Shown: positions 48,205 through 58,700 of the stretch, piece by piece
Layout of the letters: each line of letters starts with the position of its first letter
Numbering within the stretch: the stretch's first letter is position 1
The notes under the pieces: model-generated
Told to the model about the DNA's origin: nothing
What the model saw: the letters and a program-made list of their open reading frames with translations, nothing else
The model's database searches: none
Translations under genes and position numbers: made by a program
DNA from: Streptomyces parvulus
Lineage (GTDB): Bacteria > Actinomycetota > Actinomycetes > Streptomycetales > Streptomycetaceae
Direction: 5' to 3'
Length of the DNA: 64,000 nucleotides
Assembly: GCF_014648855.1 (NCBI RefSeq)
Contig: NZ_BMRX01000008.1
Span: 368,724 to 432,723, forward strand

Positions 48205-49608
48205 GTGCGCATCTCCCGTCCGCTCATAGCCGCCGCCACCGTCGTCGCCCTCGGGGCGTGCAGCGGTGGCGGCGCGGTGGACGGCGGTCCCGGCGGCTCG
48301 GGAGTGCGCGACCCGTACTTCCCGAAGGCGGGCAACGGCGGATACGACGTCGGCCACTACGACCTCGCGCTCGACTACGAGCCCGACCAGGAGCACCTCA
48401 GCGGCACCGCGACGATCACCGCCCGCGCCACCCGGGACCTGTCGGCCTTCGACCTCGACCTCAGGGGCCTGGACGTCGAGCGGGTCACCGTCGAGGGACG
48501 CGAGGCCCGCTTCAACCGGGCCGGGCAGGAGCTGACCGTCCGCCCGGCCGACGAGCTGCACGACGGGGAGACCTTCCGGGTCGCCGTCCGCTACTCCGGC
48601 GAACCGGAGACGATCACCGACCCCGACGACTCCGAGGAGGGCTGGCTGCCCACCGCGGACGGCGCGGTGGCGCTCGGCCAGCCGGTCGGCTCGATGGCCT
48701 GGTTCCCCGGCAGCCATCACCCCTCGGACAAGGCGACGTACGACCTGGCGGTGACCGTGCCGGAGGGCTTCGGGGTCGTCTCCAACGGCGAGCTGCGCGA
48801 CGAGCGCACCAGCGGCGGTCGCACGACGTTCACGTGGCACACGGCGGAGCCGATGTCGAGCCACGTGGCCACGGTGGCCGTCGGCGAGTGGGAGACCGAC
48901 CGGTCCACCACCGACGCCGGTCTGCCCGTGTACACGGCAGTCGACCCGCGGCAGGCCGACGCGAGCCGCGGGGTGCTGAAGCGGATCCCCGAGGTCCTGG
49001 AGTGGGGCGAGGAGAATTTCGGCCCCTACCCCTTCTCCTCCGCCGGCGCGATCGTCGACCGCGTCGAGGACGCCGGGTACGCGCTGGAGACCCAGAACCG
49101 GCCCTACTTCCCGGGCGCCCCCGACCCGGTCCTGCTCGTCCACGAACTCGCCCACCAGTGGTACGGGAACTCCGTCAGCCCGAAGACCTGGCGGGACATG
49201 TGGCTCAACGAGGGCTTCGCCACCTACGCCGAGTGGCTGTGGGAGGAGGACGAGGGCGGCGACACCGCCCAGGAGACCTTCGACGCGCTCTACGCGGGCA
49301 CGTACTACGACGACGCGGACGCCGGCGACTCGGTCTGGGCGTTCCCGCCCGCCGACCCGCCCGACGCCGAGCACATCTCCGCGAGCCCGGTCTACCAGCG
49401 CGGCGCGATGGTCCTGCACAAGATCCGGCAGAAGGTCGGCGACGACGCCTTCCTCGCCCTGCTGCGGGGCTGGGCCGCCGCGCACCGCCACGGCAACGCG
49501 GACACCGCCGACTTCACGGCCTACGTCGAGAAGTCCGCGCCGGACGAGGACTTCACCGTCATCTGGGACGACTGGCTCCACGGGGACGGCAGGCCGGACC
49601 GCCCCTGA
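48205..49608 (+). CDS. M1-family metallopeptidase lipoprotein
   Basis: 467 residues. Lipobox VALGAC (Cys about 19), beta-sandwich N-domain, substrate-binding ALETQNRPYF in place of GAMEN, zinc motif HELAHQW (about residues 313-319) with the third ligand in NEGFATYAEW, and a catalytic-domain end with YQRGAMVLHKIR. The usual C-terminal ERAP domain is absent, so this is a compact M1 peptidase, likely active on peptides at the cell surface. GTG 48205 lies 15 bases after the parS-type palindrome. Confidence 0.88.
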   Translation: MRISRPLIAAATVVALGACSGGGAVDGGPGGSGVRDPYFPKAGNGGYDVGHYDLALDYEPDQEHLSGTATITARATRDLSAFDLDLRGLDVERVTVEGREARFNRAGQELTVRPADELHDGETFRVAVRYSGEPETITDPDDSEEGWLPTADGAVALGQPVGSMAWFPGSHHPSDKATYDLAVTVPEGFGVVSNGELRDERTSGGRTTFTWHTAEPMSSHVATVAVGEWETDRSTTDAGLPVYTAVDPRQADASRGVLKRIPEVLEWGEENFGPYPFSSAGAIVDRVEDAGYALETQNRPYFPGAPDPVLLVHELAHQWYGNSVSPKTWRDMWLNEGFATYAEWLWEEDEGGDTAQETFDALYAGTYYDDADAGDSVWAFPPADPPDAEHISASPVYQRGAMVLHKIRQKVGDDAFLALLRGWAAAHRHGNADTADFTAYVEKSAPDEDFTVIWDDWLHGDGRPDRP

Positions 49609-49622
49609 CGCCCCCGGCCGCC

Positions 49623-50585
49623 TCAGCCCTCGAAGGCGTCGAGCAGCAGCGCCAGGTCCGGCGGCCAGAGCGGCTCGGGGGCCTCGGCCAGCTCGGCGGG
49701 GCTCCACCAGCGCCAGGCGAGGATCCCGTCCGCGGCGTGCGCGGCGGCCAGGTCGGGGCCGGTCGGCTCCCGGCGCGGGGCGTGGGCGACGTAGATGTGC
49801 TCGTACTGGCGGACCGGGCCGACGCTCAGGTGGGTGAAGTCGTGTTCCCAGGTGCAGAGCAGCGGGCCGGGCTCCACGTCGCTCCAGCCGGTCTCCTCGC
49901 GCACCTCGCGCAGGGCGCCCTCGCGGGGGTTCTCGTCGCCGTCCAGTCCGCCGCCGGGCATCGCCCAGTGGACGCCGACCTCGACGTTGTCGTAGCGCAG
50001 GAGGAAGACCGCGCCCTGCGGGTCGAGGACGGCGACCCGGGCGGCCCGGCGCGGGGTGCGCGGCAGCGTGCTCTCCAGCTCCTTGCGCAGCACCGTGCAG
50101 GGGCGGCCGCGCTCCAGGTCCGGGCGGTGGCCGACGACCGTGTAGCCGAGGGCCGTCCAGAACGCGAGCGCCCCGGGGTTCGCGTCGAGCACGGCGAGCC
50201 GCACGGCGGTGCGCCCGGCGTCCCGGAACCGCTCCTCGACGAGCGCGGCCAGCCGCCTGCCGTGGCCGCGCCGCAGCTGCCCCGCGTCCACCATCAGCAG
50301 CCCGATCCACGGGTCCGGGTCGGCCGGGTCCGGATGGCGGGCGAGCGTGATCGCGACCCCGGCCAGCCGGCCCGCGTCCCGGGCCAGCAGCACCTCGGCG
50401 CCCGGCCGGACCAGCTCGTCGGCCAGCGCCGCCGCCACCTGCTCCGGGCGGATGTCGTCCGGGTCGGGGAAGTCGCCGCTGAGCGCGTGGAAGTCGCGGT
50501 GGGCGGCGTAGAGGGCGGTCAGCTCGGTGAGGAGGGGGCCGGGGATGTCGTGGCCGGGGCCGGGCCGCAGGGGGGCGATGATCAC
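49623..50585 (-). CDS. GNAT-Nudix fusion protein
   Basis: 320 residues. Residues 1-170 are a GNAT acetyltransferase (GLLMVDAGQLRRGHGRRLAALV as the acetyl-CoA loop, NPGALAFWTALGY). Residues about 180-320 are a Nudix hydrolase with the box GGGLDGDENPREGALREVREETGW matching GX5EX7REUXEEXGU. The frame is continuous and there is no internal start. Both substrates are unknown; the two activities may act on one nucleotide-linked metabolite. ATG 50585. Confidence 0.85.
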   Translation of the reverse strand: MIIAPLRPGPGHDIPGPLLTELTALYAAHRDFHALSGDFPDPDDIRPEQVAAALADELVRPGAEVLLARDAGRLAGVAITLARHPDPADPDPWIGLLMVDAGQLRRGHGRRLAALVEERFRDAGRTAVRLAVLDANPGALAFWTALGYTVVGHRPDLERGRPCTVLRKELESTLPRTPRRAARVAVLDPQGAVFLLRYDNVEVGVHWAMPGGGLDGDENPREGALREVREETGWSDVEPGPLLCTWEHDFTHLSVGPVRQYEHIYVAHAPRREPTGPDLAAAHAADGILAWRWWSPAELAEAPEPLWPPDLALLLDAFEG

Positions 50586-50625
50586 GTGGGCAACCTATCC
50601 GGTCGGGCGTGACACCATCGGCTGC

Positions 50626-51126
50626 GTGCTCGACATCGGCTACGCCCTCTCCAACCGCTTCCCGGACCCGCCCCAGACGGACTACCGCCGCGCGGACGTC
50701 CGCGCGCTGCGGCACGACCTGTTCTGCGGGGACGTCTACCTCGCCGACACCAAGGCCGACCGGGAACTGTCCACAGCCTGGGGATGGGTGCCGGTGCTCG
50801 ACTTCGCCTGGGCGCTGTGCGACATCGTGGAGCGCGTCGACCGGGACCCGGCGGGCTCCCGGGCCGCCCGGCCGCAGCGCGCGGAGCTGGACTTCACCGA
50901 GTCCACGGACCGTCTGCTCTTCGAGCGCCGCTTCGGCTGGGTCGACATCGAGGCGGAGTGGCAGCGGGCCGACGAGCCCCCGCTGTCCTTCTCCCACGCC
51001 GAACTGCGCCGGGAGGCCCGGGACTTCCTGCACGACCTGCTCGCCGACCTCACCGACATGCACGAGGACCTGGGCGACAACCCGGCCGTCTGGACGCTCC
51101 AGGCACGCTTCCCCCGCCTGACCTGA
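50626..51126 (+). CDS. Conserved hypothetical protein
   Basis: 166 residues from GTG 50626: VLDIGYALSNRFPDPPQTDYRR, then a Trp-rich strand (STAWGWVPVLDFAWALCDIVERV) and a C-terminal helix (REARDFLHDLLADLTDMHEDLG). No catalytic motif and no membrane segment. I know similar Streptomyces proteins only as hypothetical. It is divergent from the GNAT-Nudix gene, 41 bases apart. Confidence 0.7.
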   Translation: MLDIGYALSNRFPDPPQTDYRRADVRALRHDLFCGDVYLADTKADRELSTAWGWVPVLDFAWALCDIVERVDRDPAGSRAARPQRAELDFTESTDRLLFERRFGWVDIEAEWQRADEPPLSFSHAELRREARDFLHDLLADLTDMHEDLGDNPAVWTLQARFPRLT

Positions 51127-51142
51127 CCCGCCCGGCCCGGCG

Positions 51143-51835
51143 CTACCCGTCCGCCAGCACCCGCACCCCCAGCTCCGCCGCGAGGACCGGCGCCAGGTCG
51201 AGGAGCTGCGCCGGGCTGATCACGGCGCCGGACAGCCGGTCCACGCCCCGGGCCAGCTCCAGCGGGGCGGCGCCGCGCAGGTCGACGTCGACGAGGGTGG
51301 CGGCGCTGAGATCCGCCTCCTTGAGGGCGCAGTCGACGAACGCGACCCGCTCCAGGCGGGCGCCGCCGAAGTCCGGCTCGACCAGGACGCAGCCCTCGAA
51401 GACGACGTCCTTGAGCCGGGACCGGCGCAGGTTCAGGTAGTCGATCTTGCCGCCGCGGATCAGGACGCGCTCCAGCACGGCGCCGTGCAGCTGGGTGCCG
51501 CCGAGGCGGGCGTCGCGCAGCTCGACATCCCGCAGGGTGGCCTCCGACAGGTCGGTGCCCACGCCCCGGACGCCGGTGAGCACGGTGTCGAGCAGCCGGG
51601 CCCGGGGCAGCGAGGCCTCGTCCAGCGCGCATTCCGTCAGCGCGCAGTCCATGAAGCGGGCGCCCGCGCCGTCGCCGCCGGTGAGGTCCGTCCCGGTGAA
51701 CTCCAGCGCGTCGTAGTCCCCGTCCGGCTCCAGCGCCCCCCGCCCGAACGGGGTCAGCGGCGGCAGCCTCAGCTCGGGGCGCCGCGCCGCCCGCACCGTC
51801 GTCGCACTCCGCCCGTCCGCCGCTCTCCTCGCCAT
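51143..51835 (-). CDS. Pentapeptide-repeat protein
   Basis: 230 residues. From about residue 45 to 190 the sequence follows A(D/N)LXX-type pentapeptide periodicity (FTGTDLTGG, LSEATLRDVELRDARLGG, FGGARLERVAFVDCALKEADLSAATLVDVDLRGA), giving a right-handed quadrilateral beta-helix. Such proteins mimic DNA and in some cases protect gyrase; that role is not shown here. ATG 51835. It ends 16 bases from the stop of the convergent hypothetical gene. Confidence 0.85.
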   Translation of the reverse strand: MARRAADGRSATTVRAARRPELRLPPLTPFGRGALEPDGDYDALEFTGTDLTGGDGAGARFMDCALTECALDEASLPRARLLDTVLTGVRGVGTDLSEATLRDVELRDARLGGTQLHGAVLERVLIRGGKIDYLNLRRSRLKDVVFEGCVLVEPDFGGARLERVAFVDCALKEADLSAATLVDVDLRGAAPLELARGVDRLSGAVISPAQLLDLAPVLAAELGVRVLADG

Positions 51836-51987
51836 GCCCCCATGCTGCACCCCGCCACTGACAACCGGCGCCGGGCCGCGGGAACGGGCGATCTCCGGGG
51901 CGATGTCACATTCGGCACCCCTCGGACCGTCGTAGGGGCAGACAGGTCACGCACCAGGAGACCCCGACCCGAGGGAGACCCCGAGCC

Positions 51988-53154
51988 ATGCAACGCATCA
52001 CCGTCATCGGCGGCGGCCTCGCCGGACTGACCGCGGCCGTCACCGCCGCCGAGGCGGGCGCCAAGGTCACCGTCCACGAGGCCCACCACACGCTCGGCGG
52101 ACGCGCCCGGACCGCCGAGGGCCCCTACCGGACCAACGACGGCCCGCACGCCCTCTACAACGGCGGCCCGCACTGGTCGTGGCTGCGGCAGCGCGACCTG
52201 ATCGGCCCGCTCGCGCCGCTCCCGCCGCTGGAGGCGGCCCGGCTGCGGCTGCGCCACAAGGGCGTGCTGCGCCGCACCCCGCCCTTCGCGATGCTGAAGC
52301 TGCTGCGCCGGGGCGTCGGACCGGCGCCCGTCGACACCGACTTCCTGACCTGGGCGACCGGCGTCGCCGGCGAGGAGGGCGCCCGGGCCGCCGCCCACTA
52401 CTGCGCCGTCGCCCTGTTCCACCACGACCCGGGGTCGCTGTCGGCGGCCTTCGTGCGGGAGCGGCTGCGCCGGGCCGCCAAGCTGCCGCCCGAGGCGCAC
52501 TACCCGCGCGGCGGCTGGGCCGGGGTCGTCGACCGGATGGCCGCCCTGGCCTGGAACCTCGGCGTCCGGGTCGAGACCCTCTCCCGGGTCGACGCGCTCC
52601 CCACCGACGCCCCCGTCGTCGTCGCCACCTCGCTGGACGCGGCCCGCCGCCTGCTGGGCGACCCCGCGCTGACCTGGCCCAGCGGGCGCACCGCCCTGGT
52701 CGACCTGGCCGTCCGGACCCGGCGCGGCGACGCCTTCGCGGTCTCCGACCTGGACGCGCCGGGCTGGATCGAGCGGTTCACCGCGCAGGACCGCACCTTG
52801 GCACCGGCGGGCGAGCAGCTGATCCAGGGGCAGATCCCCCTTTCGCCGGACGAGTCGAAGGCGGACGGCGCCGCCCGTGCCGACCAGTTGCTGGACCTCG
52901 GGATGCCCGGCTGGCGCGAGCGGCTCACCTGGCGGCGCGAGGCGGTCGCGAACGGCCGTACCGGTGCCGTCGACCCGCCCGGCACCACCTGGCGCGACCG
53001 GCCGGCCGTCGACCGGGGCGACGGGGTCTACCTCGCCGGCGACCAGGTGGCCGCGCCGGGCCTGCTCTCCGAGGTCTCCTTCAACAGCGCCCTCACCGCG
53101 GTCTCCCTCGCCCTCGGCCGGGGCCGGCGGGAACTGCCCCTCAAGCGCGCCTGA
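51988..53154 (+). CDS. FAD-dependent oxidoreductase (phytoene-desaturase-like amine oxidase fold)
   Basis: 388 residues: N-terminal dinucleotide motif VIGGGLAGLTAAVTAAEAGAKV, acidic ribose contact VHEAHHTLGGRAR, and C-terminal FAD contact GVYLAGDQVAAPGLLSEVSFNSAL. The arrangement is that of NAD(P)/FAD oxidoreductases related to phytoene desaturase and protoporphyrinogen oxidase. Substrate unknown; no carotenoid genes are adjacent. A well-placed GGGAGA ribosome site precedes ATG 51988. Confidence 0.83.
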   Translation: MQRITVIGGGLAGLTAAVTAAEAGAKVTVHEAHHTLGGRARTAEGPYRTNDGPHALYNGGPHWSWLRQRDLIGPLAPLPPLEAARLRLRHKGVLRRTPPFAMLKLLRRGVGPAPVDTDFLTWATGVAGEEGARAAAHYCAVALFHHDPGSLSAAFVRERLRRAAKLPPEAHYPRGGWAGVVDRMAALAWNLGVRVETLSRVDALPTDAPVVVATSLDAARRLLGDPALTWPSGRTALVDLAVRTRRGDAFAVSDLDAPGWIERFTAQDRTLAPAGEQLIQGQIPLSPDESKADGAARADQLLDLGMPGWRERLTWRREAVANGRTGAVDPPGTTWRDRPAVDRGDGVYLAGDQVAAPGLLSEVSFNSALTAVSLALGRGRRELPLKRA

Positions 53155-53216
53155 GCCGGGCGCGGCCGGACGGACACACGGATGCGATACGCCCTGATCC
53201 ATGGTCTTCTGACCCC

Positions 53217-54722
53217 ATGAGTGGCACCTCGTCAGGTGAGCCGGCCGCGCCCCAGGAGGCCGATCCCCACCGCTGGTGGGGGCTGGTGGTGATCGCCCTG
53301 GCCCAGCTGATGGTCGTCCTGGACGCGACCATCGTGAACATCGCGCTGCCGTCCGCCCAGCGCGACCTGGGCATGTCCGACGGCAACCGCCAGTGGGTGA
53401 TCACCGCCTACACCCTCGCCTTCGGGGGGCTGCTGCTGCTCGGCGGCCGGATCGCCGACCTGGTGGGCCGCAAGCGCACCTTCGTCATCGGGCTGGTCGG
53501 CTTCGCCGCCGCCTCGGCGATCGGCGGTGCCGCGGTCAACCCGGCGATGCTCTTCGGCGCCCGCGCCCTGCAGGGCGTGTTCGCCGCCGTCCTCGCACCG
53601 TCCGCGCTGTCCCTGCTGAGCACCACGTTCAGCGACCCGAAGGAGCGCGGCAAGGCTTTCGGCATCTACGGCACGCTGGCCGCCGGCGGCGCCGCCGCGG
53701 GCTTCATCGTCGGCGGCGTGCTCACCGAGTACCTCAACTGGCGCTGGTGCCTGTACGTCAACGTGCCCTTCGCGATCACCGCCGTGATCGGCGCCTACGC
53801 CCTGCTGCGCGACCGTCCCGGGACCGGCGGCGGCGCCCGCCTCGACGTACGCGGCGCGGTCCTCGGCTGCGGCGGGCTGGTCTCGCTCGTCTACGGCTTC
53901 AGCGAGGCGCAGCCCCGGGGCTGGGTCGACCCGCTGGTGCTGTCCCTGTTCGCCCTGGCCGTCGTCCTGCTGGCCGCCTTCGTGTGGTGGCAGACCCGGG
54001 CGCCGATGCCGCTGCTGCCCCTGCACATCATCCGCGACCGCAACCGGGCCGGCTGCATGGTGACGATGATGCTGGCCGTCATCGGCATGTTCGGGATGTT
54101 CCTCTTCATGACCTACTACCTCCAGGTCATCCTCGCCTACTCGCCGTTGCGGACCGGGCTGGCCTTCCTGCCGATGACCGCCGCGATCCTCACCGGCTCC
54201 ACGCAGATCTCCGCCCGGCTGCTGCCGCACGTGGGCCCGCGCATGCTGATGGTGCCCGGCATGCTCCTGGCCAGTGGCGGCATGGTCATCCTCACGCAGA
54301 TGACCGTGGACTCCGCGTACGTCTCCGAGATCCTGCCCGCGCTGCTGCTGATCGGCCTCGGCATGGGACTGACTTTCATGCCGGTGTTCTCCACCGCCAC
54401 CGCCGGGGTCGCCCCGCGGGACTCCGGGGTGACCTCGGCGACCGTCAACACCTCGCAGCAGGTGGGCGGCTCGATCGGCACGGCCCTGCTCAACACCATC
54501 GCCACCAGTGCCGGCGCCTCCTACATCGCCTCCCACCTCACCGATCCGGCGCAGCGGGGGCGGATCGTCCGGGAGGGCATCGTCCACGGCTACACCGTCG
54601 CCATCTGGGTCGCCGCCGGCATCATGCTGCTGGCGGCGCTGGTCGCGGGCCTGATGGTGACGGCGAAGGCCCCGAAGCACGGCACCACCGCCGACCGCCC
54701 GGTGGCCGAGCCGGTGGGCTGA
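53217..54722 (+). CDS. MFS multidrug exporter (DHA2, 14-TMS type)
   Basis: 501 residues with about 14 transmembrane helices. Signatures: ALAQLMVVLDATIVNIALPSAQ (motif D1), GRIADLVGRKRTF (motif A), and APSALSLLSTTFSDPKERGKAFG with the antiporter motif C in YGTLAAGGAAAGFIVGG. It should export drugs by proton antiport. ATG 53217; it follows the FAD oxidoreductase by 62 bases and precedes an antibiotic-kinase homologue, a grouping that hints at resistance or export of a small molecule. Confidence 0.9.
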   Translation: MSGTSSGEPAAPQEADPHRWWGLVVIALAQLMVVLDATIVNIALPSAQRDLGMSDGNRQWVITAYTLAFGGLLLLGGRIADLVGRKRTFVIGLVGFAAASAIGGAAVNPAMLFGARALQGVFAAVLAPSALSLLSTTFSDPKERGKAFGIYGTLAAGGAAAGFIVGGVLTEYLNWRWCLYVNVPFAITAVIGAYALLRDRPGTGGGARLDVRGAVLGCGGLVSLVYGFSEAQPRGWVDPLVLSLFALAVVLLAAFVWWQTRAPMPLLPLHIIRDRNRAGCMVTMMLAVIGMFGMFLFMTYYLQVILAYSPLRTGLAFLPMTAAILTGSTQISARLLPHVGPRMLMVPGMLLASGGMVILTQMTVDSAYVSEILPALLLIGLGMGLTFMPVFSTATAGVAPRDSGVTSATVNTSQQVGGSIGTALLNTIATSAGASYIASHLTDPAQRGRIVREGIVHGYTVAIWVAAGIMLLAALVAGLMVTAKAPKHGTTADRPVAEPVG

Positions 54723-54801
54723 GGCGGCCGGGCGCCACCGCGGGGCCGGAGGCTCGATATCCGCGTGACCCCGGTGCCGTGCGCCGGTAGCGTCGACGCC
54801 C

Positions 54802-55683
54802 GTGATCGACGTTCCGGACGGACTCGCGGCCGCGCAGGCGAAGTACAACGGAGAGGCGGGGCGCGCCTTCATCGCGGCGCTGCCGGGGCTGGCCGCCTCC
54901 TTCATCGAGCGGTGGGAACTGCGGCCGGACGGGCCCTCGATGCACGGCTGGGCGGCGCTGGTGCTGCCGGTCCTGCGCCCCGACGGCACCCCGGCCGTGC
55001 TGAAGCTCCAGATCGCCGACGAGGAGAGCGAGGGCGAGCCCGTCGCGCTGCGCGTGTGGGACGGGGACGGGGCGGTCCGCCTGCTCGACCACGACCCGGC
55101 CACCGGCACGATGCTCCTGGAGCGGCTGGACGCGGACCGCATGCTCAGCCGCGTCGAGGACTCCCGCGCGGCCGTCCTCGTCATCGCCCGGCTGCTCGCG
55201 CACCTCACCGCGACCCCCGCGCCGCCCGGCATGCGCCGCCTCGGGGACATCGCGCGGGAGATGCTGGCGCGGACGCCCGGCACCCTGCCCGGCATCCCGG
55301 ACCCGGCGGACCGGCGGCTGGTCGCCGACTGCGCCGCCGCCCTGCGCGAGGTGGCCGGCGAGCCCGGCGACCGGCTGCTCCACTGGGACCTGCACTACGA
55401 GAACGTCCTCGCCTCCGGGCGCGCCCCCTGGCTGGCCATCGACCCCAAGCCGCTGGCCGGCGACCCCGGGTTCGACCTGCTGCCCGCCCTGGACAACCGC
55501 TACGACCCGGCCGAGACCCGGTGGCGCTTCGACGCGATGACCGACGTCCTCGGCCTCGACCGGGAGCGGGCCCGCGCCTGGTCCCTGGCCCGGGTGCTCC
55601 AGAACTGCCTGTGGAACGTCGAGGACGGCGACCCGCTGGAGACCGAGCAGCTGGAGATCGGGCGGCTGCTCCGGGACCTGTGA
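54802..55683 (+). CDS. Aminoglycoside/hydroxyurea phosphotransferase-family protein
   Basis: 293 residues of the APH(6)/hydroxyurea-resistance kinase type: HWDLHYENVLAS (catalytic loop with Asp), AIDPKPLAGDPGFDLLPALDN (metal-binding DPK motif) and TPAVLKLQ with the ATP Lys. Members phosphorylate streptomycin or hydroxyurea; many Streptomyces copies have no known substrate. GTG 54802 lies 79 bases after the MFS gene. Confidence 0.82.
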   Translation: MIDVPDGLAAAQAKYNGEAGRAFIAALPGLAASFIERWELRPDGPSMHGWAALVLPVLRPDGTPAVLKLQIADEESEGEPVALRVWDGDGAVRLLDHDPATGTMLLERLDADRMLSRVEDSRAAVLVIARLLAHLTATPAPPGMRRLGDIAREMLARTPGTLPGIPDPADRRLVADCAAALREVAGEPGDRLLHWDLHYENVLASGRAPWLAIDPKPLAGDPGFDLLPALDNRYDPAETRWRFDAMTDVLGLDRERARAWSLARVLQNCLWNVEDGDPLETEQLEIGRLLRDL

Positions 55684-55702
55684 GCCGCCGGCGACATCCC
55701 CC

Positions 55703-58700
55703 TCAGCCCTGCGCCCGGGGCCGCTCGCGTCCGCGTTCGCGGTCCAGCGCGGCCGGCAGTTCGGTCCTGCGCCGTATCCGCAGCTTGCGGTAGGTGCTGG
55801 TCAGGTGGGTCTCCACGGTGCGCCGGGCCAGGTGCAGCAGGTCGGCGATCTCGGTGTTCGTGCGGCCGTCGGCGGCCAGTTCGGCGATCCGCCGCTCGCT
55901 GCCGGTCAGCGACCCGGCGCCGGTGTGGGAGGACACGGAGCCGCGGGCGCCGCCCTCGCGCAGGGCCTGCCCGGCCAGCGTGAGCCAGCGCAGGGCGCCC
56001 TTGCGTTCGGCGAGTTCGGCCGCCTCGCGCAGCCGGGTGCGGGCGCGTCCGCGTTCACCGGCCGCGATGAGCTGGCGGCCCTGGGCCAGGAGCGCCGGGA
56101 TCAGCTCCATGTCAGTGTCGGCGGGCGCGTCCCGCAGGGTGCGTACGGCCTCCTCGGCCAGTTCGAGGCCGCGGCGCCCGCCGGTCGCGGTGCCCAGCAC
56201 GCTCAGTGCGCGGCCCACGGTGCGCGGGGTGTTCCACACCCTCGCGAGGCGCAGTTCCTCGGTGGCCAGGGCCAGCGCCTCCCGTCCGCCGCCCAGCGCC
56301 AGCCGGCACTCCGCGACCGCCGTCCGCCACGGGGTGACGACCGGGCTGATCACCTCACGGGCCGACTGGCGCCGCCCGCACTCCAGGAAGTCGTGCAGCG
56401 CGCCGGCCGGGTCGCCGGTGGCGGCGCGCAGCACGCCGCGCGCGTACAGGTAGCGGTTCAGCTCCCAGTTCTCGGGCACCTCGCGCAGGTCGAACCGGTC
56501 GGCGTAGCGCAGCGCCTCGTCGACGCGGCCGGTGTGGACGAGGGCGGTCAGGGCGAGGGCGTCGCGGTTGGTGGGGCCGGTGGCGCGGCCGGGGTCGGTG
56601 GCGAGCAGCCGGGTCAGGTCGCCGCGGGCGGCGGCGATGTCGGCGCGGGTGTTGAGCATGGCGTGCTGCATCGGGTGCAGCAGGGCGGGGTGCTGTCCGG
56701 CCAGGCCGCGCTCCACCAGCCGGTCGGCCTCGTCGAGTTCGTCGGCCCACTGGGCGACCGCGGCGGCGGTGCCCAGCAGGAAGGGCTCGGCGAGCGGGTC
56801 GGTGGGCTGGGCCAGCAGGTCCCGTACCCGGGTCATCGCCTCCTCGGCGGAGATCAGCGCGGCCGTCGCCGCGTACCGCACCAGCAGGGCCTGCCCGGCG
56901 GTGCCCACCAGCTCCGGGGAGTGGCGGCCGGTCTCGGACAGCCAGCGGTACACCTCCTGGCGGGTCGCCAGGTCCTCGTCGGACAGCATCGCGGTCGCGG
57001 TCTGCACGGTGCGGGCCAGGCCCGGGTGGCCGGAGAGGCGGCCCTCCGTGCGGCGCAGCACCTCCATGGCGGTGCGTATCTCGCCGCGGCCGGCCAGCGC
57101 GGTGCCGAGGGCGACCGCCGTGCGCACCCGGTTTCGCGGCTCGGCCGGCAGGTGCTGGGCCTCGGCGAGGCGGGCGATGGCGGCGGGGGTGTCGGCGGAC
57201 GCGTACTCCAGGGAGCCGAGTTCGGTCAGCAGCCGCTGGCGCAGGTCGTCGGTCAGCCGCTCGTCCAGGGCGCGGCGCAGGTACGCGACGGCGTCGTCCG
57301 GGCGGCCGTCGTGCACGGCGACGGTCACGGCGTCCCGCAGCACGCGCAGCGCCCAGGGCTCGCCGACGGCCGGGGTGCGCAGCAGGTGCCGGGCGACGGC
57401 CTCCACGCGGTCGCCCCGGCGCAGCATCGCCTCCGCCGCCGCCCGGTGGACGGCCTCCCGGCGGGGCCGGGGCCAGCCGGTGAGCACGGCGTCGCGCAGC
57501 AGCGGGTGGGCGTAGCGGGGGCGGCCGCCGGCGTCGGGGCGCAGCAGGCCGAGCCGCGTCATCGCGGCGAGCCAGCCGGCCACCCGCGCGGGATCGGCCC
57601 CGGCGGCCTCGGCGAGCACGTCCACGGGGTCCCCGGCGCCGGCCGCGCCCACCGGCCCCTCCGGCGGCGAGGGCGTGTGCCACCGGCCGTCCGTCCGGCG
57701 CGGCTCGGCGCGGCCGTGGCGGGCGGCCTCCGGGTGCCCGGGGTACGGGGCCTCCCGGACGTGGGGCGCGTAGGGGGGCTCGTCCTCCGCGCCCGGGGCG
57801 GTGTGTCCGAGCCGGGCGTAAGGCCCGTGCGCCGGACACGCCACGACGGCGCCGCCCGGCCCGCGGAAACCGTCACGCACCGGCCCACCGTCACCGTCAC
57901 CGGCACCGGCACCGGCACCGGGGACCCCACTGCCCGCGCCGGGACCGCCGGCCTCGGACCAGCCACCGCTCGCTCCACGGGACTTGGCGCCGCCCGGAGA
58001 CCCGCTTGCGGTGCCGGGACCGCCGACCTCGGGCCACGCGCCGCCCACGCCGTGGGAACGGACGCCGCCGACGGTTCCGGGGGAACCGGGTTCATGGCCG
58101 GGACCACCGGCGCCGGACCACCCACCCCCCGCTCCGGGGCCACCGGGCTCCGCGCCGGGGGCGCCGCTCCCGGGCCAGCCACCGCCCACTCCACGGACAC
58201 CGGCCTCCCCGGGGCCGGCGGCGTCGGTGCCCGGCCACGCGTGGGCGGACAGGGTGGGACCGGGGTCGGCGCAGGCGGCCCGGCGGGGCTCGGGGCGTAC
58301 GGGGCGGAGGTGCCGGCCCCCGTCCGCGTACTCGGCCGGACGGGCGTGCTCGGGCTCCACGTGCCCGGTGGGCGCCGGTGCGGTCGGGTGGTCGAGGGCA
58401 TGCCGAGGCACGGCCCGGCGCGGCGCGGCGCTCGGGGGCCAGGCCTGCTCCAGGGCCGCGAGGCTGCGCGCGACGTCGGCCGTCGCGGCGCCGGCGCTGT
58501 TCAGCCACCAGGAGACGGCCGCCGGATAGGACCCCGGGTACAGCTCCGCGGACGCCTCGGGCACCCGGGGCAGCCCGTCGGGGTGCCGGGTGCCGCCCAG
58601 GTCGTCCAGGAGGGCGTGCAGCAGCAGCGGGCTGCCCGCACCCGCGCGGACGCACTCCGCCGTCCATCGCGCCGAGGCGCCGGGGAAGGCGGCGCGGACC

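Noticed and set aside
45997..51063. A 1688-codon minus-strand open frame
   Set aside because: Only its last 420 codons (senS) are real. The rest is antisense to hbpS, the M1 peptidase and the hypothetical gene, with Arg/Gly/Pro-rich composition typical of shadow frames in GC-rich DNA.
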